Positions 34,283-42,584 of a stretch of 64,000 bases of DNA are shown one piece after another (within the stretch, counting starts at the first letter, position 1; every line of letters begins with the position of its first letter). The position numbers were made by a program, and so were the translations under genes. Source of the DNA: Paenibacillus gyeongsangnamensis. GTDB lineage: Bacteria > Bacillota > Bacilli > Paenibacillales > NBRC-103111. The DNA is taken from NCBI RefSeq assembly GCF_027533625.1, contig NZ_JAQAGZ010000022.1, forward strand, positions 102,000-165,999, in the 5' to 3' direction. Below the pieces are notes generated by a model, which saw only the letters and a program-made list of their open reading frames with translations, had not been told where the DNA came from and ran no database searches.

Positions 34283-34693
34283 GGTAAGAAGTAGATCTCG
34301 TATCCGTCGCCTAAAGCAGAAAGAACCGGCATCAACAAACATACTTCCGTCCACAGCCCTGCCATAACAATCTTCTTATGACCCGATTTCTTTACCCAAT
34401 CCAGGACTCTCTCATCTTCCCATGTGTTTAAACCAGTGCGGTCGATTGGCTTTTGATCCGGGAATTCTTCCTGAATTTCCTTAATGAGATCCTGACGTTC
34501 GGCGAATGCCGTTGTTAATAAATTCGGCACCTTGAAGATATTGGCGGCTTTCGATAACGCTTTGGCATGGTTGGTCACCGTTAAGCTTCATGAGACCTGA
34601 TCGTAAGCAATTGTGCAGGTATTGATGATCGATGAGCAGAAGGGCATGATTGTTCGGGTTTAACAGTGTGGGATATGATTTTGTGGTTGTCAT
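34270..34693 (-). pseudogene. Isochorismatase-family hydrolase, frameshifted and truncated
   Basis: YcaC-like cysteine hydrolase remnant. N-terminal frame: NNHALLLIDHQYL with the catalytic Asp; a second frame restores QLLTIRSHEA; a third carries TNHAKALSKAANIFKVPNLL, GLNTWEDERVLDWVKKSG and AGLWTEVCLLMPVLSALGDG with the catalytic Cys. Two frameshifts near 34575-34620 and a 3' end replaced by the 47-bp repeat make it non-functional. The original ribosome site GGGAGG before ATG 34693 is intact. Confidence 0.8.
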
Positions 34694-35059
34694 TAGTAAT
34701 TCCTCCCAATAATGTTTTTGTTCTCATTCCCGGGATATCCTTATTATAAACAAGTAAACTTTAATAAAAAAAGTAAGCACTTCAATGTGACTTAGTATCA
34801 AAAAAGAAACCGAAGGTGTTTAATGGACTTACAATTGACAAGATGATTCTCAGTCACCTGCACTCTGGTACGGGCTGACAAGGAGGAACAAGAGAGGACA
34901 TGTTCAAGAATGTGTAGGAGGAAGCCAACTGGACTATGCCTTACGATCAGAACAAGCAAACTAAGAACAGCCGCAACAACTATGGAAAAAAACGGTAAAA
35001 GATTGGGGATCTAACATGCCAAGATCCAAAAGTAGAGAGCTTGTTGCCGGATCGATCAG
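34694..35059. other. Gap with no supported gene
   Basis: A/T-rich with scattered coding-like pieces such as KKETEG near 34800, possibly another HxlR relic. GGAGG-like runs at 34880 and 34916 are not followed by usable frames. Confidence 0.4.
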
Positions 35060-35112
35060 TTGATTCATTTTCAAAAATGTATTATAATAAACGAGGAATG
35101 AATGTTCATTCC
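35060..35112 (+). promoter_or_regulatory. tetR promoter with operator
   Basis: TTGATT (35060-35065), 17-bp spacer, TATAAT (35083-35088), then GGAATGAATGTTCATTCC (35095-35112), a near-perfect palindrome placed over the transcription start and suited to autorepression. Confidence 0.82.
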
Positions 35113-35130
35113 GAAAGGGAGGGATGGGTA

Positions 35131-35697
35131 ATGTCCAATAACAAAGAAGACGCTATCTTAGAAGCTGCTATGGAGTTATTTGCAAGACGGGGGTACGATG
35201 GGACAACCATACCGATGATCGCTGAAAAGGCAAAAGTAGGTGCCGGAACGATTTACCGTTATTTTGAAAATAAAGAGGCACTTATAAATTCATTATTTAT
35301 CAGGAGTGTAACTAAATTTTTGAAAACATTAAAAAACCAGTTCCCGGAAACTGGTGATATACGTGCACAATTCAACCACATTTTCTATCGAATGTTTAAC
35401 TTTGCACAACAAAACCCTTTCGACTTACATTTTATAAATGCTCATACTGGTGGGTACTACCTTGACCAAGCAAGTAAAGAGGTCTTTAATGAATTCTTTT
35501 CTTTTTTAACAACTATAATAGACGAAGGAAAAGAACAAGGAACGCTGCGCTCATTACCATCAAAATCTTTAATTTGTTTGGTCTACGGTACATTTATAAA
35601 TTTGTTCAAGATGTTTGAAAGCGGCGACTTGGAAAAATCGCAAGAACTTCTGAAAAACATTGAGGAAGCTTGTTGGGATGCAATAAGGATCATTTAA
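35131..35697 (+). CDS. TetR-family transcriptional regulator
   Basis: 188 aa. The HTH (EDAILEAAMELFARRGYDGT, IAEKAKVGAGTIYRYFENKE) is standard; the C-terminal ligand domain follows. ATG 35131 has GGGAGG 9 nt upstream. Two copies of its probable operator GGAATGAA-N2-TTCATTCC flank the gene, one in its own promoter and one at 35723 before the EthD-like/quinone reductase unit, so it probably represses both. Confidence 0.92.
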   Translation: MSNNKEDAILEAAMELFARRGYDGTTIPMIAEKAKVGAGTIYRYFENKEALINSLFIRSVTKFLKTLKNQFPETGDIRAQFNHIFYRMFNFAQQNPFDLHFINAHTGGYYLDQASKEVFNEFFSFLTTIIDEGKEQGTLRSLPSKSLICLVYGTFINLFKMFESGDLEKSQELLKNIEEACWDAIRII

Positions 35698-35722
35698 GTG
35701 GTCCTTTCATTTTATCGATTTA

Positions 35723-35740
35723 GGAATGAATATTCATTCC
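35723..35740 (+). promoter_or_regulatory. Second TetR operator
   Basis: GGAATGAATATTCATTCC, a perfect 18-bp palindrome that differs from the first operator only at the centre. It precedes the downstream gene unit by about 60 bp. Confidence 0.82.
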
Positions 35741-35799
35741 ATGTTCGATGTGAGTGTGCGCTCGTTAAATGATGACTAATTTCTAAGGAGCGAGTTTAA

Positions 35800-36012
35800 A
35801 TGAATAGCGTTAGACGAGGAGTCGGATCATGTGTACTTTTATGGTTGCGCCAAGATTTGCCCAGAGAGTTAGGTTACGACTATTGGCGTGAGCCTCATGC
35901 ACAGTTGGTAGCAAGAACCCCAGGGTTTTATTCTTATCGCCAGCATCATTTCGAAGCGACCCCTTTGACTTCGTGGTCAGAAGATCTAGACGTAGAGGAG
36001 ATGACCTTGTGA
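35800..36012 (+). CDS. EthD-like N-terminal fragment
   Basis: 70 aa. YWREPHAQLVARTPGFYSYR then QHHFEAT is the beginning of EthD-type or related dabb-fold proteins; normal members are longer, and the last 14 residues (SWSEDLDVEEMTL) do not continue the domain. A deletion may have fused the 5' end of this gene to the start of the quinone reductase, which it overlaps by 4 nt. AAGGAGCG precedes ATG 35800, so it is probably translated. Confidence 0.5.
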   Translation: MNSVRRGVGSCVLLWLRQDLPRELGYDYWREPHAQLVARTPGFYSYRQHHFEATPLTSWSEDLDVEEMTL

Positions 36013-37020
36013 AAGCAATGATTATAGAAAAATATGGGAAAATCCCATTAAAACTAGCTGACATGCCAGTGCCGACTATTGGAGAAAATGATGTCCTAGC
36101 AGAAATTGTTGCAGCAAGTATTAACCCGGTTGACTTTAAAATAAGAGATGGCAAAGTGCGGATGCTGAAAAAATTTAACATGCCACTTATTTTAGGTAAT
36201 GACTTTTCAGGTGTAGTTAAGCAGGTAGGAAAAGGGGTAACAAAATTTAAGGCTGGGGATCAAATATACGGTCGAGCTACGAAAGATAGAATTGGTACTT
36301 TCGCTGAATATATCGCAATAGATGAAAATGCTATAGCTATGAAACCTAAAAACCTCTCCTTTGAGGAAGCTGCATCGATTCCATTAGTTGGACTCACTTC
36401 CTACCAAGCCTTTCACGATGTTTTGAAGTTATCTGCTGGACAAAAAGTGTTAATTCATGCTGGAGCCGGCGGTATAGGCACCTTTGCCATTCAGCTTGCC
36501 AAAACAATGGGTGTTTACGTTGCAACCACAGCAAGCAAAGCTGGATATGAACTCGTCAAGTCACTTGGGGCGGATCAAATTATTGATTATAAAAATGAAC
36601 CGTTTGAAAAGATCCTGCATACTGCATGATTATGATGGGGTATTAGATACAATCGGTGGAAAAACATTGGAAAAATCATTTGAAATAGTAAAACCGGGGG
36701 GGCAAGTTATTTCTATTTCAGGACTGCCAAACGCACGTTTTGGAAAGGAGTATGGGTCAGGTTTTCTGAAAATCAATTTATTTCGAATAGTTACTCTCAA
36801 AATATCGAAATTGGAAAAGCAACATAATGTCAAATACACTTATCTGTTTATGAAACCCAGTGGTGAACAGTTAAATATCATTTCCGAGTTAATTGAACTT
36901 GGAAAAATTAAGCCTGTAATTGATCGAATTTTTCCTTTTGAGGAGGCACAAAACGCCTTGGAATATCTTGAAACAGGAAGGGCAAAAGGAAAAGTTATAT
37001 TAAAAATAAGAAATCAATAA
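36009..37020 (+). pseudogene. Zinc-independent quinone oxidoreductase (MDR family), frameshifted by a 7-bp duplication
   Basis: Would be about 335 aa: MIIEKYGKIPLKLADMPVPT at the start, the NADPH loop HAGAGGIGTFAIQLAKTMGV near residue 155, and DGVLDTIGGKTLEKSFEIVK in the second frame. The first frame stops right after KILHTA at 36629; the second resumes as ILHDYDGVLD. Between them CTGCAT occurs twice (36614-36627); removing the 7-nt unit ACTGCAT restores one frame. Likely repressed by the upstream TetR. Start GTG 36009 overlaps the previous stop. Confidence 0.82.
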
Positions 37021-37135
37021 GGCTCACGGATAGGGGAAAGATTGGGGTTAATGCTTACCCTCATCGGGTTCACCTGCCAATGCCTGCCAACTGCTGGATA
37101 ACGGAGGATCATAGACTTTATCCAAATCATGCTAG

Positions 37136-37429
37136 GCCACAATTAATCAGGACGGAACTGTTCTGCATCATCTTTCGTCAGCAAGTTTACCGAAAGATAA
37201 TGTAGGTGAATCCTTATCGTTACCGTTACTCAAGCACCGACCTGACGACCAGTCGAACAGCGTTATTTTTTTAAAAATTTCGACTCCAGAAGAAATAAGA
37301 GCATGGGCATACAGTGAGGAGATGATCCCAGAGCAAGATTGGGAGTTGGCTGTAAATAGTTTTGAAAATATACCGATGATTTGTTCATTTATTGACGACC
37401 AAAACTGCATAAGTGGAAATGACAGTTAG
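37136..37429 (+). pseudogene. Unrecognised 5'-truncated gene remnant
   Basis: A 97-codon plus frame open between two stops and lacking any ATG/GTG start. It reads like genuine protein: LPKDNVGESLSLPLLKHRPD, SNSVIFLKISTPEEIRAWAY, SEEMIPEQDWELAVNSFENI, then PMICSFIDDQNC. Family not recognised. TPEEIRAWAYSEE faintly resembles the start of RNA polymerase beta-prime, but nothing after it does. Confidence 0.4.
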
Positions 37430-37565
37430 ATCGGAAAAACTGGTCACCGGAATCATTCTGCTTGCATCCTTTCTTCTCACTGTGGTTGTTGTCGTTGGCA
37501 CCGTTTATTTGTTCAGTAATAGAAAATATTACCCTCAAGCTCCGGCTGCACCAGGCAAACCATAA
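37413..37565 (+). CDS. Possible small single-span membrane protein
   Basis: 48-50 aa, start GTG 37413 or ATG 37419. One strong membrane segment (LVTGIILLASFLLTVVVVVG) followed by YLFSNRKYYPQAPAAPGKP. The ribosome binding site is weak, so expression is uncertain. Confidence 0.35.
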   Translation: MEMTVRSEKLVTGIILLASFLLTVVVVVGTVYLFSNRKYYPQAPAAPGKP

Positions 37566-37570
37566 CAGGT

Positions 37571-37774
37571 TTATCGGAGAGACAGCAACTGACTTTCCAT
37601 AAAAGCATTCTTGTAGGTAATCAGACTAATATCCAAAGCAATAGTAGTATGCGGCTTCCCGTTAAAGGTGATCAACTTTTTGCCATACTCACCAAGAATC
37701 CGACGAAACCCATTATTCTCGCACATCACTTGCTCGTTAATTTCTCTTGACGAGCCGATAGCTTCGAAATACAT
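37571..37774 (-). pseudogene. Unrecognised C-terminal gene fragment
   Basis: Minus frame PRTVEMYFEAIGSSREINEQ, GFRRILGEYGKKLITFNGKP then HTTIALDISLITYKNAF. No ribosome binding site; the frame continues upstream of its Met, so it looks like the 3' part of a lost gene. Family not recognised. Confidence 0.35.
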
Positions 37775-37878
37775 TTCAACGGTGCGAGGCGTCGGTTATA
37801 TATAAAGGAGTATTCTATTTACTTCAGATTTTCATCTATTATTCATCTAATGTTCATGATAAAGGGTACTTTATTTTT

Positions 37879-37904
37879 TATAATAAAACTTAGATCGAAT
37901 CTAA
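37879..37904 (+). promoter_or_regulatory. katA -10 region and PerR/Fur-like box
   Basis: TATAAT (37879-37884) followed by TTAGATC-G-AATCTAA (37890-37904), a 7-1-7 inverted repeat like the PerR/Fur/Zur box family (PerR consensus TTATAATnATTATAA). In Bacilli katA is PerR-controlled, which fits. Confidence 0.6.
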
Positions 37905-37927
37905 ATTAATCTATGAGGTGATAAGTA

Positions 37928-39385
37928 ATGAAAACGAATAATAACCATCTTACAACGAGTTGGGGCGCCCCGGTCGGGGATAACCAAAACTCCATGACTG
38001 CCGGTTCGCGCGGTCCGACATTAATTCAGGACGTTCACCTTCTGGAAAAATTGGCGCATTTCAATAGAGAACGCGTCCCTGAACGCATCGTTCATGCGAA
38101 AGGAGCCGGTGCGCACGGGTACTTTGAAGTAACCAACGATTTGACGAAATATACGAAAGCCGCTTTTTTATCAGAGGTAGGGAAACGCACCCCTATGTTC
38201 ATCCGGTTCTCCACGGTTGCGGGCGAACTCGGCTCTGCCGATACGGTACGTGACCCGCGCGGATTCGCTGTGAAGTTCTACACCGAGGAAGGAAACTATG
38301 ACGTCGTTGGCAACAACACGCCGGTTTTCTTCATACGCGATGCGATTAAATTCCCTGACTTTATTCATTCCCAAAAACGCCATCCGCAGACGCACTTGAA
38401 AAACCCGAATGCCGTATGGGATTTCTGGTCCTTATCTCCGGAATCGTTGCATCAAGTCACGATCTTGATGTCCGACCGCGGTATTCCGGCAACCTTCAGA
38501 CATATGCACGGTTTCGGCAGCCATACATTCAAATGGGTCAATGCGGATGGTCAAGGTGTATGGGTGAAATATCACTTCAAGACGGAGCAAGGCGTTAAAA
38601 ATCTGGATGTCAATCTTGCCGCAAAGCTTGCAGGCGAAAATCCGGATTACCATATGGAGGATCTATTCAATGCCATTGAAAAGGGCGACTTCCCGGCATG
38701 GACACTGTATGTTCAAATCATGCCATTAGAGGATGCGAACACGTACCGCTTCGATCCGTTCGATGTAACGAAAATATGGTCTCAGAAAGACTATCCATTA
38801 ATCGAAGCGGGCCGCATGGTGCTGAATAAAAATCCTGAAAACTATTTTGCCGAAGTGGAGCAGGCAACATTCTCTCCGGGATCTTTCGTTCCCGGCGTTG
38901 AAGCTTCTCCGGATAAAATGCTGCAAGGCCGCCTCTTTGCATACGGTGACGCTCATCGATATCGCGTTGGAACGAACCATGCCGCACTGCCGATCAACCG
39001 TCCGAAATCGGAAGTGAGCCATTATCAGCGTGACGGACAGATGCGGTTCGATAGCAATGGCGGAGGGTCAGTCTATTACGAGCCTAACAGCTATGGCGGA
39101 CCAAAAGAATCGCCTGAAAAAAAACCTGCTGCCTTTGAGCTATCCGGTCAAGCCGACAGCGTTGCATATGAGCATAACGATCATTATACACAAGCAGGCG
39201 ATTTATACCGTTTGATGAACGAAGAAGAACGAGCACGTCTTGTCCAAAACATTGTTGGCGCTATGAAGCCGGTTGATAAAGACGAAATTAAACTTCGTCA
39301 AATCCAGCATTTTTATAAAGCTGATCCGGAGTATGGACAGCGTGTAGCAGAGGGGCTTGGTTTATCCTTGACACAAGAAGTGTAA
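37928..39385 (+). CDS. katA: Catalase KatA (clade 3, small subunit)
   Basis: Monofunctional heme catalase that disproportionates hydrogen peroxide, 485 aa. The catalytic His56 lies in RIVHAKGAGAHGYF; the distal Asn region is VGNNTPVFFIRD; the proximal heme Tyr is in RLFAYGDAHRYRVG. Length and the TTSWGAPVGDNQNSMTAG start match B. subtilis KatA. GAGGTG precedes ATG 37928. Probably PerR-regulated by the 7-1-7 box just upstream. No ankyrin-type activator KatB is next to it. Cytoplasmic. Confidence 0.96.
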   Translation: MKTNNNHLTTSWGAPVGDNQNSMTAGSRGPTLIQDVHLLEKLAHFNRERVPERIVHAKGAGAHGYFEVTNDLTKYTKAAFLSEVGKRTPMFIRFSTVAGELGSADTVRDPRGFAVKFYTEEGNYDVVGNNTPVFFIRDAIKFPDFIHSQKRHPQTHLKNPNAVWDFWSLSPESLHQVTILMSDRGIPATFRHMHGFGSHTFKWVNADGQGVWVKYHFKTEQGVKNLDVNLAAKLAGENPDYHMEDLFNAIEKGDFPAWTLYVQIMPLEDANTYRFDPFDVTKIWSQKDYPLIEAGRMVLNKNPENYFAEVEQATFSPGSFVPGVEASPDKMLQGRLFAYGDAHRYRVGTNHAALPINRPKSEVSHYQRDGQMRFDSNGGGSVYYEPNSYGGPKESPEKKPAAFELSGQADSVAYEHNDHYTQAGDLYRLMNEEERARLVQNIVGAMKPVDKDEIKLRQIQHFYKADPEYGQRVAEGLGLSLTQEV

Positions 39386-39886
39386 AAACAGTATCCATGT
39401 CGAATGCTTGCTCCTCGCTCTCTTCGTCTTAACGCTACTACGGTTCGCAATGCGGTCTTCGTCTTCGATAGTAAAACGAGTCGAATACACGCATGGCCAA
39501 GCTGGCCGAGGATGCGGGGCTTGATGTATTCGGGGCGGCGAAAGCCATCAATAGCTCTTTATCGCTTCATCCGACCCGACTATTCTCGGGATCAGCGCCT
39601 CGACCGTATTAAGCACCGCCGATGAGAAAATTCTTGTACCGTATTCGCTCCGGGTCAGCGTCGAGCTCCCAACTGATCCACGGCTGAAACAGCCACTGTT
39701 TATACCATGGCCGCGTCAACAAACTAAAAATATTCGACCACGCCGTTTCGTCCCAGCGCCGGGAGCATGGGAGTGCCGATGCACTTGGCTGCCATTTACG
39801 GAGTCTCGAGCGTATCGTATTTCTGCCGAGCAACGCGCGTTGGTGGTTGGTGTATCTATACTATTATATGGAAGGGGTTAATCATT
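39386..39886. other. Gap with degenerate coding remnants
   Basis: A minus frame at 39609-39833 (LLTRPWYKQWLFQPWISWEL then DADPERIRYKNFLIGG) looks like the C-terminus of a former gene but lacks a start. The stretch 39404-39600 has only broken frames. Not recognised. Confidence 0.4.
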
Positions 39887-40456
39887 ATGTATGATATCGT
39901 AATTATTGGAGCCGGCCCGGCTGGAGCAAGCGCAGCGCTATTTACCTCAAAAGCGGGCAAAAGAACGTTACTCGTGGACAATGACAAGAGCATTACCAAA
40001 CGCGCTTTATTTTGGAATTATCTTGGCGTGATGGAAATGACAGGACCTGATCTGGTGGAAACGGGCAAAAAGCAAGCAGTCAAATTCGGAGCGGAACTTA
40101 TTGTAGACCAAGTGACCCACATTGTGAAAAAGGATCAGGGCTTTGTGGTGGAAACGAAGAATAAAGGTCAGTTTGAAGCTAATCAAGTCATCCTTGCAAC
40201 TGGTTTGATGGTGGATCTAGCAGAACAATTAGGACTTGAAACAAAGCCCGGGACCGAACCGCGTGTCAAAACCGTTCTGAATGTAGACAATAGCGGAAAA
40301 ACGAACGTAGAAGGCATCTGGGCTGCCGGGGTTGTCGCGGGTGCTGGTTTCCATGCGATTATTACGGCGGGCGACGGTGCCAAAGTCGCCGTTAATGTGA
40401 TAAGCGAACTGAACGGTGAGAGATATATGGATCACGATGTTTTGCAAACAAAATGA
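39887..40456 (+). CDS. Small FAD-dependent oxidoreductase (thioredoxin-reductase-like)
   Basis: 189 aa with only the FAD half of a thioredoxin-reductase fold. FAD loop MYDIVIIGAGPAGASAALFT at the start, ATG motif QVILATGLMVDLAEQLGL near 108, and the late GIWAAGVVAGAGFHAIITAG with the FAD-contacting residues. The redox CxxC and the NADPH domain are absent, so it must partner with another protein or bind FAD for a different purpose. GAAGGGG precedes ATG 39887. Its neighbour katA suggests redox stress. Confidence 0.82.
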   Translation: MYDIVIIGAGPAGASAALFTSKAGKRTLLVDNDKSITKRALFWNYLGVMEMTGPDLVETGKKQAVKFGAELIVDQVTHIVKKDQGFVVETKNKGQFEANQVILATGLMVDLAEQLGLETKPGTEPRVKTVLNVDNSGKTNVEGIWAAGVVAGAGFHAIITAGDGAKVAVNVISELNGERYMDHDVLQTK

Positions 40457-40548
40457 TTAGTGATGATTAGATAGGAGAGCAAGTTCTAGGGTTAATCACC
40501 TCGTGAACTATCCCCTATCGCCCAATGAATTATTCTGAGCTGAGGCAA

Positions 40549-40612
40549 GGACATTTGTATCTAACATGGTGTTTTGTACAGATGTAAAAGGAGCTGCGCG
40601 GCTGATAGTTCC
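40549..40612 (-). repeat. Two-part 3' repeat R8 (minus orientation)
   Basis: On the minus strand: an imperfect GC hairpin near 40589-40612 followed by TTTTACATCTGTACAAAACACC and ATACAAATGTCC. Located 31 bp beyond the stop of the minus-strand propeller gene, in that gene's orientation. Confidence 0.72.
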
Positions 40613-40643
40613 TATGGTTATAGTTGTTGATGATGAGAAACTC

Positions 40644-41873
40644 TCATAAGTTATTTCCGGCAAAAATCGTCTGGGTTCCGGGTCGCGTGTCCATCCATAC
40701 GGCTATAAAATCATTAGGGACAATAATATCCACATCAATATAGTCTCCTATATAGGTAGTCGGACCTCCAGTGCTGCCGGCATTGGGATCGAAGGATACG
40801 GTCGTGACTCTTGTGTTGATAAAGGTATTGCCTCCGTCCATGGATTGCGCTACAAACACATCCAGGTTAAAACCGTTCAGACGATTCGTATAGTAGATGA
40901 TGTTGACCCTGCCGGTGATCGGGGATACGGCAATGGCCGGGAAAAAGTTTTGCGAACCCGCCGGACTGTCCGTAACCTTCATAGGCGCAGTCCATGTTAC
41001 CCCTTCGTCGAAGGATTTGGATATAAATATGTCCGCATAGCCGAGCCGGTTATCCTGCCATACGGCGTAAACCGTCCCGTTCGTTGCGGTCGCGGACCGG
41101 TCCGTTTCAACATTCGGGAAGGTCAGGCAGCGAAAGGCATAATTCGTTACCGGCAGGGGAGAGGGCACGAGCGTAACGGCGGAGATAACAACCTCCGGTT
41201 GAAATGTCGCTCCGCCGTCAAGCGAACGGCGCAATTTAAATGCAGGAGCCGGGTCCAGCGTAATCCACCCTGCGTAAACAATCCCGGTAAACCCGACGGC
41301 CACATCGGTACGTTCCACCAGTTCGGCTTCGTTGGATAACCGGATAGGCGTTTGGAACGAGATTCCATTGTCGACGGATCGCTGAATGAAAGAGACCGAC
41401 CCCCCGGCAATATTGACATTAAATTGATGGTTGTAGGCGAGATACGCATTTCCCAAAAATGGACTCGCTTGAGAGTTGTCTATGGCAATGAGCGTCTCAT
41501 CGTTATTTATAAACGTGCCTTGACCTTGCGCCACTAGGACGGGGCCGGTGAACGTCGCTCCGTTATCGGTGGACCGGTAAACACCCGTTGTTCCGCCGAA
41601 ATTCCCCGGAAATAAATGGGCCGACACGAGAAATGTACTTGGAAATCCATAGGCTACGAAATTGGCTTCCGCGCCGGTGAATTGCGCAGGCAGAGGCAAG
41701 AGTGCATTCGTCCATGTGCTTCCTGCATTTAACGAACGATATAACCCGGTACGGGGCGAACCTGTTGTATTATCGGTTGCTACGGCCACGACGATGTTAG
41801 CATCCAATAAATTTGCTGCAACACTTGGCTCATTCTTCGGGTTACCACCTGGAGTTACTTGGAAATTGGCCAT
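40644..41873 (-). CDS. Asp-box (BNR) beta-propeller protein, sialidase-like
   Basis: 409 aa. At least six Asp boxes (S-x-D-x-G-x-T-F/W): SLNAGSTW, STDNGATF, SVDNGISF, SLDGGATF, SFDEGVTW and SMDGGNTF, defining a six-bladed propeller as in sialidases and sortilin-like proteins. No FRIP/RIP motif or catalytic triad is evident, so glycosidase activity is doubtful. No signal peptide: it starts MANFQVTPGGNPKNEPSVAA behind GGGG; the reading frame is open further upstream but without a ribosome site. Similar leaderless propellers can be spore-surface proteins, and a CotD-like gene lies just upstream on the same strand (inference). Confidence 0.82.
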   Translation of the reverse strand: MANFQVTPGGNPKNEPSVAANLLDANIVVAVATDNTTGSPRTGLYRSLNAGSTWTNALLPLPAQFTGAEANFVAYGFPSTFLVSAHLFPGNFGGTTGVYRSTDNGATFTGPVLVAQGQGTFINNDETLIAIDNSQASPFLGNAYLAYNHQFNVNIAGGSVSFIQRSVDNGISFQTPIRLSNEAELVERTDVAVGFTGIVYAGWITLDPAPAFKLRRSLDGGATFQPEVVISAVTLVPSPLPVTNYAFRCLTFPNVETDRSATATNGTVYAVWQDNRLGYADIFISKSFDEGVTWTAPMKVTDSPAGSQNFFPAIAVSPITGRVNIIYYTNRLNGFNLDVFVAQSMDGGNTFINTRVTTVSFDPNAGSTGGPTTYIGDYIDVDIIVPNDFIAVWMDTRPGTQTIFAGNNL

Positions 41874-41948
41874 GTAAACATCCCCTTTCAAAGGGATTAA
41901 TAATATTCCATATTTATGAAAAGCCAGCTCGATTTGCAATAGGTTAAA

Positions 41949-42028
41949 GTCATATGTACAAAATCGCTGATTTTGTGAGGATGTTCTATAAAGCAAAAGC
42001 TGCCGATTGTTGAAAACCGCGGCAGCTC
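41949..42028 (-). repeat. Two-part 3' repeat R9 (minus orientation)
   Basis: On the minus strand: GAGCTGCCGCGG...CGGCAGCTTTT (42028 to about 41990) followed by CTCACAAAATC-AGC-GATTTTGTACATATGAC (to 41949). Lies 15 bp beyond the CotD-like stop and in the same orientation. Confidence 0.82.
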
Positions 42029-42042
42029 AATAACATCATTTA

Positions 42043-42288
42043 TTACTTGACATCAGTGCTTTTTTTTCGACGCTTCTGACATATGCTCACTGGAGCAGTT
42101 AGTGGAGTTGTTGGACAAAATTCATCTCTCACGGTGAGCGTAAAGATATGCTCAGGAACAGGAACACAATGATGGCGGTTAATGATTTCAATCGGATGAA
42201 TAATATTAACCAGCTGCGGATGAAAAAAATCTCTAAAAATGACTCTTGGGGGATTTACAACTTGAGCAGTTGGGCATTTAGGGGTCAC
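42043..42288 (-). CDS. CotD-like spore coat protein, 5' end replaced by a repeat element
   Basis: About 78 residues remain: CPTAQVVNPPRVIFRDFFHP, INRHHCVPVPEHIFTLTVRD then EFCP. The Pro/His/Cys-rich short-motif pattern is like CotD-family inner coat proteins of Paenibacillus and relatives (recognised by style, not by alignment). The only possible start, GTG 42288, lies inside the first bases of the 190-bp element (42281 on), so the native N-terminus has been cut off; the gene may still be expressed from this GTG or be dead. Confidence 0.55.
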   Translation of the reverse strand: MTPKCPTAQVVNPPRVIFRDFFHPQLVNIIHPIEIINRHHCVPVPEHIFTLTVRDEFCPTTPLTAPVSICQKRRKKSTDVK

Positions 42289-42465
42289 CTCACGAAACGG
42301 AAATAATCGTACGTTAGCGGTGATCCTGTCAGATTGACCCTAAGAAGATGCTTTGGAAGCGTCAGAGAAATCATGAATCGATCCTAAACTGACGCGATTT
42401 GCCCCCATGGCTGACGTCAGTTTGAGGTATAGTTTATTATGACAGGTAGACCAATCAGGGATTAA
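42281..42465. repeat. ~190-bp intergenic element, copy B
   Basis: Left end GGGGTCACCTCACGAAACGG then AAATAATCGTACGTTA; right end TTATTATGACAGGTAGACCA then CAGGGATTAA. An inner CTGACG/CGTCAG stem is present near 42390-42415. It truncates the CotD-like gene. Confidence 0.7.
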
Positions 42466-42584
42466 CGGGCAGAATAATGGAATCCGCGATGTTGCAATGA
42501 ATAGCAATCTATAAGAAGCATGATGCCGCAAGTTGCACTATAATTATCTTATCCGTATCAAATGAAAGGATGATGAAAAATATC

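Noticed and set aside
37136..37429. RNA polymerase beta-prime fragment
   Set aside because: Similarity is limited to about a dozen residues and the rest does not fit the subunit.
19750..42028. Integron attC sites
   Set aside because: Orientation after genes is suggestive, but no IntI-type integrase with its extra domain is present and the R-box core is not seen; kept only as a question in the findings.
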